Below, one piece after another: positions 1 through 7,338 of a DNA stretch of 56,944 nucleotides (its first letter is position 1; each line of letters opens with the position of its first letter). The notes below the pieces were generated by a model that had not been told where the DNA came from, did not search any database, and saw only the letters and a program-made list of their open reading frames with translations. The stretch lies in assembly GCA_014804425.1 (NCBI GenBank), contig JAAUZV010000015.1, forward strand, positions 181,770 through 238,713, in the 5' to 3' direction. The DNA is from Lachnospiraceae bacterium. GTDB lineage: Bacteria > Bacillota > Clostridia > Lachnospirales > Lachnospiraceae. The translations under genes and the position numbers were made by a program.

Positions 1-1
1 T

Positions 2-172
2 ATGAGCGTCAGCCAGTCTTGGTGTGGTAGCTTTTCGGCAAGCGGAGGCAGTCTGACGATCACGCCGGAGTCCTATAATGCTGCCATAGATGCAGGAGCG
101 GCGCAGGGGAATATCGGTTTTATCCTAGAGTCGGATGCCGCATTAACGGTTACGGGGGTATCATGCTGGTAA
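2..172 (+). CDS. 3' end of an ORF, possibly a CBM2-like carbohydrate-binding domain (5' partial)
   Basis: An open frame runs from the window edge to a TAA at 170-172 and encodes about 56 residues. The spacing of Trp-Cys-Gly-Ser, a Ser-Gly-Gly turn, a Tyr-Asn-Ala-Ala-Ile segment, a Gly-Ala-Ala and a final Gly-Phe strand resembles the second half of family 2 carbohydrate-binding modules, where exposed aromatics bind cellulose or chitin. Most of the protein would lie upstream of the window. The frame overlaps the following acetyltransferase by 10 bases. The family call is pattern-based inference; an unrelated C-terminal segment is possible. Confidence 0.4.
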   Translation: MSVSQSWCGSFSASGGSLTITPESYNAAIDAGAAQGNIGFILESDAALTVTGVSCW

Positions 173-663
173 CAAATTTTTCTGATCAATATCATATCAG
201 GAGGCTTACGGAAGAAGATGTGGAGATCATTTTTGCACTCTGCAAACAAAACCGTCTCTATTATGAATACTGCCCGCCGTTTGTGACAAGGGACAGTATC
301 CGCAGAGATATGCAGGCTCTGCCCCCCAAAAAGTGCATGGAGGATAAGTATTACATTGGCTGGTTTGATGGGGACAGGCTGATCGCGGTGATGGATTTGA
401 TTGACGGTTATCCTGATGCCCGGACAGCATTTATCGGTTTTTTTATGACGGATGTATCCGTGCAGCGAAAAGGTGTTGGAACAGCGATCATTAGTGAATT
501 TTGCACGTATCTCTGCACACAACAGTATAAAGCGGTTAGACTCGGTTGGGTAAAGGGCAATCCGCAAAGCGAAGCGTTTTGGCGCAAAAATTTGTTTGTC
601 GAAACGGGCATTACATATGATACGGACGGATACACCGTCATCGTTGCGCAGCGGGAGCTGTAG
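163..663 (+). CDS. GNAT family N-acetyltransferase
   Basis: A 166-residue protein with the GNAT fold, which transfers an acetyl group from acetyl-CoA to an amine. The acetyl-CoA pyrophosphate loop (motif A) is visible as Q-R-K-G-V-G-T-A at residues 101-108, preceded by a strand with F-x-M-T-D-V-S-V. The C-terminal part has the G-N-P-x-S-x-x-F-W segment typical of motif B. The length is normal for a single-domain GNAT. Substrate cannot be deduced. The ATG overlaps the end of the preceding frame, so translational coupling is possible. A strong terminator follows within 30 bases, so it is the last gene of its transcript. Confidence 0.85.
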   Translation: MLVTNFSDQYHIRRLTEEDVEIIFALCKQNRLYYEYCPPFVTRDSIRRDMQALPPKKCMEDKYYIGWFDGDRLIAVMDLIDGYPDARTAFIGFFMTDVSVQRKGVGTAIISEFCTYLCTQQYKAVRLGWVKGNPQSEAFWRKNLFVETGITYDTDGYTVIVAQREL

Positions 664-684
664 GAAGGAAATATTGTAACGCAT

Positions 685-728
685 TAAGAGGGGAAAGAGC
701 ATAAACGCCGAACCCCTCTTATTTTTTT
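685..728 (+). terminator. Rho-independent terminator after the GNAT gene
   Basis: AAGAGGGG at 686-693 pairs with CCCCTCTT at 713-720 across a 19-base loop and is followed by ATTTTTTT. Confidence 0.8.
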
Positions 729-831
729 GATATTAGAGAGTTGATATCTTGTTTATATAAAGAAAAAATCACGCGATCCCCTTTAACATATGTATTGATA
801 ATATTTAATTTGATAAATATAAAATTAAATA

Positions 832-860
832 TTGAAAATATGATGATATAATAGTATAAT
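832..860 (+). promoter_or_regulatory. Vegetative promoter for the M29 peptidase operon
   Basis: TTGAAA at 832-837 and TATAAT at 855-860 are separated by 17 bases, a near-consensus sigma-A promoter in an AT-rich stretch. The start codon at 889 has GGAGG at 873-877. Confidence 0.75.
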
Positions 861-888
861 CAAAATCAGAATGGAGGTTTGATATACG

Positions 889-1875
889 ATGGACAGAAAA
901 ATGATATCTAAAATTGTGAAAGCCAGCGGCATATCTGCTGGCGAAATGATCCTCATTCATTTTTGGGGAGAGGATACGGACAAGGAGATTGCAAACAACT
1001 TTATAATAGCCGTGGCGGAGTTGGGAGCGACGCCCATTTTTCTGCAGCAATCCCGTTCTGTAAATCGGGATATCTTCCTTGCAGCAAAAGAAAGCTGCTT
1101 TGGAGAGCAATATTTTGATTTGTTCACTACGTTTGATGCGGTGCTGGATGTTTTCGCTTATCGTCCTGTGATTCTTGGATATGAAATGGATGAGGACAAG
1201 TTTGCGCTATACCGAAAGTATATGGCGCAGCTCTTTTCAAAGCTCATGAACTGTAAACGCTTTACGCAAATCAGAATCCCCACCGCGGCAAATGCAGAAG
1301 AATCCGGTCTCGACCCGCAGGATTATATTCAGCGCATGGAGAGAGCCTATGATGTTGATTACACTGCTGTTTATGAGGCCTGCAAGCGCGAAAAAGACCG
1401 TTTTGAGGGAGCGGGCAAAGTGTTGCTCCGCACGGGGGAGGATTGCGAACTTTCCTTTGAGCTGACCGATCGGGTTTGGCATATTGACGCAGGGGATGGC
1501 GATCTTCCGTGCGGCGAGATTTACATTGCTCCGGTCGAGGATAAAACGCAGGGGACGGTTTATTTTGAAACATTCTACCTTGACGACGCGAAATATGAGC
1601 ATGTTCTGCTGCATATCAAGGATGGGCGGATCATCCATAGTGATCAGCCTGAGGTCATGACCTATTTTGAGAAGCAGCCACAGGAAAACAGCGTTGTTTG
1701 CGAGCTTGGCTTTGGCATGAACCCCAATGTGACGGATCTGTGCGGTTATCCTGTTTTGGATGAAAAAATGTGCGGCACCTTTCACATTGCAGTTGGCGCA
1801 AATCATATGTTCGGCGGTAAGAACGGGGCTTCGGATCACATCGATTTTGTCGGCCATGGCACGATCGTCTTATAA
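889..1875 (+). CDS. M29-type (AmpS/AmpT-like) metallo-aminopeptidase
   Basis: A 328-residue cytosolic peptidase of the thermophilic metalloprotease family M29, which removes N-terminal residues using two metal ions. The family's ligand motifs are present in order: Glu210 in C-G-E-I-Y-I-A-P, Glu272 in C-E-L-G-F-G-M-N-P, His299 in G-T-F-H-I-A, and His317/Asp319 in S-D-H-I-D-F. At 328 residues it is shorter than typical M29 enzymes (about 370-410), the missing length being in the N-terminal domain. It has its own promoter and a GGAGG site, and is followed 15 bases later by an uncharacterised gene and a transcriptional regulator in the same direction. The physiological peptide substrate is unknown. 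Confidence 0.85.
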   Translation: MDRKMISKIVKASGISAGEMILIHFWGEDTDKEIANNFIIAVAELGATPIFLQQSRSVNRDIFLAAKESCFGEQYFDLFTTFDAVLDVFAYRPVILGYEMDEDKFALYRKYMAQLFSKLMNCKRFTQIRIPTAANAEESGLDPQDYIQRMERAYDVDYTAVYEACKREKDRFEGAGKVLLRTGEDCELSFELTDRVWHIDAGDGDLPCGEIYIAPVEDKTQGTVYFETFYLDDAKYEHVLLHIKDGRIIHSDQPEVMTYFEKQPQENSVVCELGFGMNPNVTDLCGYPVLDEKMCGTFHIAVGANHMFGGKNGASDHIDFVGHGTIVL

Positions 1876-1890
1876 CCGGAGGGCAACGAT

Positions 1891-2259
1891 ATGAATGAAC
1901 AGCAACAAAAATTTGAGTCCTACCTGGATGCACAGATCGCAGCCTGTAAACAGCGCAGCAAGCTGCTTGCAGGGGATGAACGCAGAGATGAAGGAAATGA
2001 TGAAAAAATCCGCGCAAACATCTATGAGATTTTCAAAACGATTCTTTCTGTTGCGGAAAGGGTCTGCGGAGAGGATGATTTAGAGAAGAAACGTTTTTTC
2101 TTACAAAAAGCGGAGCAGATCCCGACAAGCTGGGTGACTTCCTATGAAAAGGCCAAACAGCATGGAGATGTTGAAAAAATGCACATTGAAAGCATAAAGC
2201 TCGACACCGTCCGGGAAATAAAGGATATGTGCATGCAAATTTGGGAGGATACGATATGA
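1891..2259 (+). CDS. Uncharacterised 122-residue helical protein
   Basis: I do not recognise a family. The protein is highly charged and predicted by eye to be all-helical, with no signal peptide or membrane segment. It starts at an ATG preceded by CGGAGGG and lies 15 bases after the M29 peptidase. Its TGA overlaps the ATG of the next gene (ATGA at 2256-2259), so it is probably translationally coupled to the ArsR/DUF2087 regulator. The tight packing suggests a three-gene operon of peptidase, small protein and regulator. A role as a regulator partner or peptidase accessory is inference only. Confidence 0.7.
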   Translation: MNEQQQKFESYLDAQIAACKQRSKLLAGDERRDEGNDEKIRANIYEIFKTILSVAERVCGEDDLEKKRFFLQKAEQIPTSWVTSYEKAKQHGDVEKMHIESIKLDTVREIKDMCMQIWEDTI

Positions 2260-2819
2260 CCGAAGCAGAAGCAATCCGCTTATTTAAGTGTCTGGCAGAT
2301 AAGTCGCGGCTGCAAATCTTAAAATCCCTTGCCGCTGAGGATATGTATGTTGAGAGATTGGCAGAGCGATTGGGCTTGACCGCGCCTACCATTTCCTTCC
2401 ATCTGAAAAAGCTATCAGACGCCGGCGCTGTGACCGCATACAAAAATCAGTATTATATGATGTATTCTTTGAACAAAGAAATATTTCAGACCAGCATATT
2501 GGAAATACTGCAGCAGGAATCTGACGAGGCACAAAAACAGGCCAGACGGGATGCAGATTATCGGCAAAGGGTCATAGATGCCTTTTTTGAATATGGAAAA
2601 TTAAAATCCATTCCCACCCAGCTCAAAAAGGAACGCATTGTCTTAGAAGTGATCGCCGAGGCATTTGACTTTGACAGGATGTATTCCGAGCGGGAAGTAA
2701 ACATTATCATTGCCGATTTCTATGATGATTTCTGTACCATCCGCCGTGACATGGTCAGTGAACGGCTTTTAGGCAGAAACGGAATAGAGTATTGGCGAAT
2801 CAAAAACATGAAAATGTAA
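2256..2819 (+). CDS. ArsR-type winged-helix regulator with C-terminal DUF2087 domain
   Basis: A 187-residue protein. Residues 1-75 form an ArsR/SmtB-like winged helix: F-K-C-L-A-D-K-S-R-L-Q-I-L-K-S-L, then a recognition helix L-T-A-P-T-I-S-F-H-L-K-K-L. The C-terminal part, beginning I-P-T-Q-L-K-K-E-R and ending near R-R-D-M-V, matches DUF2087, often fused to HTH regulators in Firmicutes. The start is set at 2256, not the ATG at 2229, because GGGAGG at 2243-2248 precedes it and it makes an ATGA overlap with the upstream gene. No metal-binding CxC is evident, so it is probably not a classical metal sensor. It most likely autoregulates the operon. Confidence 0.8.
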   Translation: MTEAEAIRLFKCLADKSRLQILKSLAAEDMYVERLAERLGLTAPTISFHLKKLSDAGAVTAYKNQYYMMYSLNKEIFQTSILEILQQESDEAQKQARRDADYRQRVIDAFFEYGKLKSIPTQLKKERIVLEVIAEAFDFDRMYSEREVNIIIADFYDDFCTIRRDMVSERLLGRNGIEYWRIKNMKM

Positions 2820-2831
2820 TCACCGTCCCGC

Positions 2832-2872
2832 AGCATAAAAAATAACACTTGAACCGTGTTATTTTTTATGCT
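2832..2872. terminator. Bidirectional terminator-like 17-bp hairpin
   Basis: AGCATAAAAAATAACAC at 2832-2848 is the exact reverse complement of 2856-2872 with a 7-base loop. T-runs in the arms make it a plausible terminator in both directions between the ArsR operon and the TetR operon. Confidence 0.75.
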
Positions 2873-2874
2873 AC

Positions 2875-2912
2875 AATCTAAAACAAATGTTGCAGAACGA
2901 ATGTTTTAGATT
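2875..2912. promoter_or_regulatory. Candidate TetR operator: 11-bp inverted repeat with two inner near-palindromes
   Basis: AATCTAAAACA at 2875-2885 is the inverted copy of TGTTTTAGATT at 2902-2912. Inside lie two near-identical 10-mers, AACAAATGTT at 2882-2891 and AACGAATGTT at 2896-2905, themselves near-palindromic and spaced 14 bases apart, as expected for side-by-side TetR dimers. It lies 80 bases upstream of the TetR gene, so autoregulation of the exporter operon is inferred. Confidence 0.55.
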
Positions 2913-2993
2913 AAAAACATGTTTCGCAAATACTCGAGTGTGATGCATTTTGAAAACGCAGACTGTCCAATTGGTGCAAAAAGGAGGAGTATC

Positions 2994-3599
2994 ATGCCGC
3001 CCAAGGCAAAGTTTGAAAGAGAAGAGATCATTGAAGCCGCGCTGAACCTTGTGAAGGAGGAGGGCTCCTCTGCGCTGACCGCAAGGGCGCTTGCTAAGCG
3101 GCTCGGCAGTTCGCCGCGCCCGATCTTTACCGTGTTCCAGAGTATGGAGGAGGTACAGGATGAGGTGCGGAAAGCGGCAAGGGCATGCTATAACCGCTAT
3201 GTCAGTAAGGGCTTATCGAAAACGGACGGCCCCCGGTTTAAGGGTGTGGGAGAACAATATATCCGGTTTGCCGTGGAAGAGCCGAAATTGTTTGGATTGC
3301 TATTTATGAAAGAGCAGGAAAAACAACCGAATATCAAAGGCATTCTTCCGGTGATCGACGAGAACTATGAGGACATTTTGCTGTCCATCGTGGACGGATA
3401 CGGGCTTTCCGATGCGCAGGCACAGAGGCTTTATCAGCATTTGTGGATTTATACGCATGGGATCGCGACGCTTTTTGCGACAGGAATGTGCTGTTTTACG
3501 CTGGAGCAGATCGGCGGTATGATGACGGAAATCTTTACCGGTCTGCTCAAGGAAATAAAAGGAATGCAACGTCATAAAGGAGAGGAAAAAAATGATTGA
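2994..3599 (+). CDS. TetR/AcrR family transcriptional regulator
   Basis: A 201-residue regulator. The N-terminal TetR HTH spans about residues 8-54 (R-E-E-I-I-E-A-A-L-N-L-V, then T-A-R-A-L-A-K-R-L-G and P-I-F-T-V-F). The remainder is an all-helical ligand-binding/dimerisation domain of the WHG/TetR_C type. The start at 2994 is chosen because AAGGAGG ends 8 bases upstream; an in-frame upstream ATG at 2919 falls close to the operator. Its end overlaps the ABC ATPase start by 8 bases, indicating co-transcription with the exporter. It probably represses that operon and responds to an exported compound; the ligand is unknown. Confidence 0.85.
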   Translation: MPPKAKFEREEIIEAALNLVKEEGSSALTARALAKRLGSSPRPIFTVFQSMEEVQDEVRKAARACYNRYVSKGLSKTDGPRFKGVGEQYIRFAVEEPKLFGLLFMKEQEKQPNIKGILPVIDENYEDILLSIVDGYGLSDAQAQRLYQHLWIYTHGIATLFATGMCCFTLEQIGGMMTEIFTGLLKEIKGMQRHKGEEKND

Positions 3600-4284
3600 A
3601 TTGCAGAATATCACAAAAACGTACGGAAGCGGGGAAAGCCGCACGCAGGTGTTAAGAGGAATCAATCTTACCATTGAGGAGCATGATTTTGTGGTGATAT
3701 TAGGTGCGTCCGGTTCCGGGAAATCGACGCTTTTACATGTTATGTCGGGATTGGAAAAGCCCGATGGGGGGAGCATCTGTTATGACGGGCGGGACATCAC
3801 ACAGCTTTCCGATGATCAATTGACAACATTTCGGAAAGAGAATGTCGGATTTATTTTTCAGCAATATTATCTGCTGCCGAATATGAACGTGGAAAAAAAT
3901 GTAAAAATGGGCGCTGACCTGGCGGATAATGCGGCGTATGCCGAAATGATCGAGGCGGTCGGGTTAAAGGAAAAACGAAACAAATATCCGAACCAGTTGT
4001 CGGGCGGCGAGCAGCAGAGAGTGTCGATCGCAAGGGCGCTTGCAAAAAAGCCGAACGTGCTCTTTCTGGATGAGCCGACAGGGGCGCTTGATGAGCAGAC
4101 CGGCAGGAGCGCGCTGGATTATATCTGCCGTCTGTATGAAGCCTACGGCTTTACGATCGTGATGGTGACACATAACCAGAACATCGCGGAGATGGCGCAC
4201 AGGGTCGTTGTGATGAACAGCGGACAGATTGCGGAGATCCGCACCAATGAGGCGGTAAAAAGCGCCTATGAGATCGGATGGTGA
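3592..4284 (+). CDS. ABC transporter ATP-binding protein (MacB/LolD type)
   Basis: A 230-residue ATPase with all ABC motifs: Walker A G-A-S-G-S-G-K-S-T near residue 40, Q-loop F-I-F-Q-Q-Y-Y, signature L-S-G-G-E-Q-Q-R, Walker B V-L-F-L-D-E-P-T with the catalytic Glu, and the H-loop V-T-H-N. The D-E-P-T-G-A-L-D sequence and the short length place it in the LolD/MacB/BceA group, which powers FtsX-type permeases. It overlaps the TetR gene and is followed by its permease, so it is half of a TetR-controlled export or lipid/peptide-handling system. Confidence 0.9.
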   Translation: MIELQNITKTYGSGESRTQVLRGINLTIEEHDFVVILGASGSGKSTLLHVMSGLEKPDGGSICYDGRDITQLSDDQLTTFRKENVGFIFQQYYLLPNMNVEKNVKMGADLADNAAYAEMIEAVGLKEKRNKYPNQLSGGEQQRVSIARALAKKPNVLFLDEPTGALDEQTGRSALDYICRLYEAYGFTIVMVTHNQNIAEMAHRVVVMNSGQIAEIRTNEAVKSAYEIGW

Positions 4285-4288
4285 GCGT

Positions 4289-5440
4289 ATGATCGTAGGA
4301 ATGAAAGATGCGGTAAAGCTGGTTGGAATCTCGGTGATTGTTTATTGCGCTGTCCTTGTCTGTACGCTGTTTCTGAATTACAGAATGGATCTTTTGACGA
4401 TCGCGGATCTTCTTACGACGGAACAGGAAATGATCGTATATAAGGCACAGAAGGCGACGTCGGTGATCGTCTGCCTGATCACGGGAGGCTGTCTGCTTCT
4501 GACGTCAGTCGTTACGCTGTGTTTTTATATTAAGCATTATATTGACACTCATAAAAAAGAACTGGGCATTTTAAAAGCGCTCGGCTATGGAAACTGGCGC
4601 ATCGCAGGAAGCTTTTGGGTATTCGGAAGCAGTGTTTTGACAGGGGCGGGGCTTGGCGTTGTGACCGCGTATCTGATGATGCCCGCGCTCTACCGCGTGC
4701 AGAATAAAGATGGTTTTTTGCCCGATCTTGTCGTGCGTTATCATCCGATGCTCATTTTGTGGACGGCGCTTCTGCCGACGGTGTTTTTTTCGGCGCTCGC
4801 CATCGTGTATGCGCGCATCCGTCTGAAGGTGCCGCCGCTTCGCCTGCTGAAAGAGGACAGTATGCCGGATGGGAAAGCGCACAGAACCGTTACCGGAAAA
4901 GAACAGGATCGCTTCCTGCGTGAGTTAAAACGTACCACCCTGTGGGAAAAGAAAATCCTGTTATTCTTTATGGTGTTTTCTTCCTTTTGCTTTTCGGCAA
5001 TGACGCAAATGTCATTCAGCATGAAGGAGCTGGCAAGCGAAATGATGGGAGCCATGATCATGGTGATCGGGCTTGTCTTAGCGGTAACGACGCTGTTTTT
5101 GGCGGTGACGACCGTTGTGCGCGGCAATGTGAAAACGATCGCGATGATGCGCGCGTTCGGCTATTCCCAACGGGAGTGCTGTCAGGCGCTGCTCGGTGTA
5201 TACCGTCCCGCGGCGTATATCGGTTTCGCGGTGGGCACGGTGTATCAGTACGGACTGCTGCGCATCATGGTCGATATTGTATTTCGGGATATGGACGGCA
5301 TGCCTGCCTATCAGTTTTCGGTGCCGCGGATGCTCCTTTCGCTCGTTTGCTTTGCCGTTTTATATGAAATTTTAATGTATGGTTATTCTGAAAAAATGAG
5401 ACGCATTTCCATCAAGGAGATCATGATGGGAGCGGAGTGA
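4289..5440 (+). CDS. FtsX-like ABC permease
   Basis: A 383-residue membrane protein partnering the preceding ATPase. It has two FtsX-type halves, each with the cytosolic coupling element: K-K-E-L-G-I-L-K-A-L-G-Y in the first and K-T-I-A-M-M-R-A-F-G-Y in the second. About eight hydrophobic segments are seen and no large extracytoplasmic domain, unlike MacB or BceB. Start 4289 is preferred because GGTGAG sits 5 bases upstream; an ATG at 4268 would overlap the ATPase by 17 bases. Its 3' end overlaps the convergent AP2-HNH gene by 20 bases with no terminator between. Confidence 0.85.
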   Translation: MIVGMKDAVKLVGISVIVYCAVLVCTLFLNYRMDLLTIADLLTTEQEMIVYKAQKATSVIVCLITGGCLLLTSVVTLCFYIKHYIDTHKKELGILKALGYGNWRIAGSFWVFGSSVLTGAGLGVVTAYLMMPALYRVQNKDGFLPDLVVRYHPMLILWTALLPTVFFSALAIVYARIRLKVPPLRLLKEDSMPDGKAHRTVTGKEQDRFLRELKRTTLWEKKILLFFMVFSSFCFSAMTQMSFSMKELASEMMGAMIMVIGLVLAVTTLFLAVTTVVRGNVKTIAMMRAFGYSQRECCQALLGVYRPAAYIGFAVGTVYQYGLLRIMVDIVFRDMDGMPAYQFSVPRMLLSLVCFAVLYEILMYGYSEKMRRISIKEIMMGAE

Positions 5441-6221
5441 GACGCTCCAGCTTTTCGGGAATCACAATGGACTCATAAATCGCGGCGTATTCTGCGGGAG
5501 TGACATTATCAATATAATTCTGTATAAAATTACGTGTAAAACCGTTTTCGGTGAGAATATCAGCCGCTTTATTATACGCGATGGCGGCTTCGGTTTCCGT
5601 GCGGAAAACGCCGATGACATAATTGCTGCGGATATGGATCACCGCCCGATACATGGCGTGTCCCGATTTTTGGATGAGCCGTACGCCGTGATAGCGGTTG
5701 ATGATATGGATATTCTCATAGCGGAAATCATAGGGGTCCCCGTTGATAAAGCGGTAGTCGCGCCCTGCGACGGCGTAGGGCCTGATGCCATAGCGGCTGC
5801 ATAAGCTCACCTGCATGCCGTAATCGGCGACAAAATAATGCCCGCCGCGTTTCATGATCTTGTGGGAGGCGTAGTAAAACAGATCGTCCGTATCGAATTT
5901 GAATACGATCTCGCGCGACCAGAAATACAGAAAATAGCGCGGATAGGCATAGATCGGATTGCCGAAATAATAATGATTGTCACGGAAATTCATGAGCGTG
6001 ACATACTTTTCAAATGAGAGAGCGCGGGGCTGGTGATCCGTGCAAAAACAAAGAGAAGGAGTGGTCAGCAGGGCGCGCGCTTCGCAGTATGCGTCGCCCG
6101 CGGACTGTTCTGTTTCAAAACTCCCAAGCGAAATATGCTTTTGATGATGGGTGACGGAAGCGCGATAATAGATGCTTCCGTCCTTTTTTTTTGCTGGAAA
6201 AACGCCTTTCCTTGTGGACAT
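5421..6221 (-). CDS. AP2-HNH-AP2 protein with a degenerate nuclease core
   Basis: A 266-residue protein preceded by AAAGGAG (6229-6235). Residues 4-50 and 179-223 both look like AP2-type DNA-binding domains (R-K-G-V-F... S-L-G-S-F-x-T-E-x-x-A; G-V-R... I-G-V-F-x-T-E-x-E-A-A-I-A-Y-N-K-A-A). Between them, residues 150-178 match the core of AP2-associated HNH homing endonucleases, with I-N-G-D-P-Y-D-F-R-Y-E-N-I. The catalytic D-H that normally precedes I-N-G-D is replaced by R-F, so hydrolysis is doubtful. It is not inside an intron or a split gene. A domesticated DNA-binding protein derived from a homing endonuclease is the best reading. It overlaps the FtsX gene tail by 20 bases. Confidence 0.7.
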   Translation of the reverse strand: MSTRKGVFPAKKKDGSIYYRASVTHHQKHISLGSFETEQSAGDAYCEARALLTTPSLCFCTDHQPRALSFEKYVTLMNFRDNHYYFGNPIYAYPRYFLYFWSREIVFKFDTDDLFYYASHKIMKRGGHYFVADYGMQVSLCSRYGIRPYAVAGRDYRFINGDPYDFRYENIHIINRYHGVRLIQKSGHAMYRAVIHIRSNYVIGVFRTETEAAIAYNKAADILTENGFTRNFIQNYIDNVTPAEYAAIYESIVIPEKLERLTPLPS

Positions 6222-6290
6222 TTTTTGCTCCTTTGTGAAAAAAACATTTTTTTTAGTATATCATTTGGACAGGCAGAATACAATTTAAGT

Positions 6291-7229
6291 ATGAATAAAA
6301 GATGGACAGAACAAAAATATGTGATTTATTTTCTGCTGAGCGTGATGGTGCTCGGCGTGTGCGGCGGCGTAACCTATGGCTTGTCATGCTGTCAGACCGG
6401 AGAGTTTTGGAGTGAAGGAACGGGGATTGCATGGACTGCCCAAGCGGACAAGCGTTATGTTCCTTATACGGCGTCAGAACAGCGTGTGATAGAGATGGAG
6501 CTGCTTGCGTTTGAGGAAGAACATGACGGCGGCAGAATGCTGCGGTCAGATGGGAATGCCGGAATGGAAGCAGGAACGACTGACAATCCGATTGCCGGGG
6601 CGGAGGAAGGAGAACAAACCGAAGGAGGTGTAAGCGCAGCAGAACAGGCCGGAGAGGACACGGAGGTACAGCCGCAGGCAAATGCGGATACGGGCGCAGC
6701 GGGACAGGCCGGTGAGGACACGGGGGTACAGCCGCAGGCAAATGCGGATACAGTTGCAGCAGAACCCGCAGAAGAGCACACAGAGACAGCGCTGGAGTTG
6801 GAGGACGGCGCGGATGTGCAGACCGGGGGCTGGGGCATTGTCGTGTCGGAGGAGGATTACGAGGCGCTCCTTCGCATTGTGCAGGCGGAGGCGGGAAATG
6901 AGGATACAAAGGGAAAGATTCTTGTCGCCAATGTCGTATTGAACCGCGTGGTGGACGAACGTTTTCCGAACAGTGTGTATGACGTCGTATTTCAGCAGGC
7001 AGGCGGAAAGGCACAGTTTTCTCCGGTTGCGAGCGGAAGCTATTATAAGGTAGTCGTAACGGAGGATACCAGGGAGGCGGTCAACCGGGCGCTGGCAGGC
7101 GAGGACTATTCTGAGGGCGCGTTGTTTTTTGCGGCGCGGCGCTATGCGGGGAGCAGTCAGATGCGCTGGTTCGATGAATGCCTGACGAAATTATTCAGCT
7201 ACGGAGGACATGAGTTTTTCACATCCTGA
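6291..7229 (+). CDS. SleB-like cell wall hydrolase with signal anchor and repetitive acidic linker
   Basis: A 312-residue protein. Residues 10-30 form a hydrophobic signal/anchor segment. Residues 85-180 are an Ala/Glu/Gly/Gln-rich acidic linker containing two nearly identical 20-residue units. Residues 185-312 form a Hydrolase_2 (SleB/CwlJ) domain: E-A-L-L-R-I-V-Q-A-E-A-G with the catalytic Glu, then V-A-N-V-V-L-N-R-V and F-P-x-S-V-Y-D-V-V-F-Q. The family are lytic transglycosylases, classically acting on spore cortex, although vegetative members exist. Start 6291 is chosen because the hydrophobic segment follows immediately; the frame extends upstream without a plausible start. A typical vegetative promoter is not clear. 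Confidence 0.85.
   Translation: MNKRWTEQKYVIYFLLSVMVLGVCGGVTYGLSCCQTGEFWSEGTGIAWTAQADKRYVPYTASEQRVIEMELLAFEEEHDGGRMLRSDGNAGMEAGTTDNPIAGAEEGEQTEGGVSAAEQAGEDTEVQPQANADTGAAGQAGEDTGVQPQANADTVAAEPAEEHTETALELEDGADVQTGGWGIVVSEEDYEALLRIVQAEAGNEDTKGKILVANVVLNRVVDERFPNSVYDVVFQQAGGKAQFSPVASGSYYKVVVTEDTREAVNRALAGEDYSEGALFFAARRYAGSSQMRWFDECLTKLFSYGGHEFFTS
6636..6766 (+). repeat. 60-bp in-frame tandem repeat in the SleB-like linker
   Basis: Two 60-bp units at 6636-6695 and 6696-6755 are nearly identical, with a partial third starting at 6756. They encode an A-G-E-D-T-x-V-Q-P-Q-A-N-A-D-T type unit. Length variation between strains is likely. Confidence 0.85.
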
Positions 7230-7250
7230 TACTTTTTTGAAAATAGAACA

Positions 7251-7279
7251 TTGTGCCGGACTCTCTTTTGTGCTACACT
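7251..7279 (+). promoter_or_regulatory. Probable promoter for thrC
   Basis: TTGTGC at 7251-7256 and TACACT at 7274-7279 are separated by 17 bases, 60 bases upstream of the thrC ATG, which has AGGAGA 6 bases before it. Confidence 0.55.
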
Positions 7280-7338
7280 AGGCATGGATTTCACGATGAT
7301 GATTCCTGTTATGGTGAGGAAAGAATAGGAGAAACGGA

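Noticed and set aside
6253-7014. Long leftward ORF antisense to the SleB-like gene
   Set aside because: It is the shadow of the repetitive acidic linker; its product is Pro/Arg/His-rich with no domain, and the sense frame has clear catalytic motifs.
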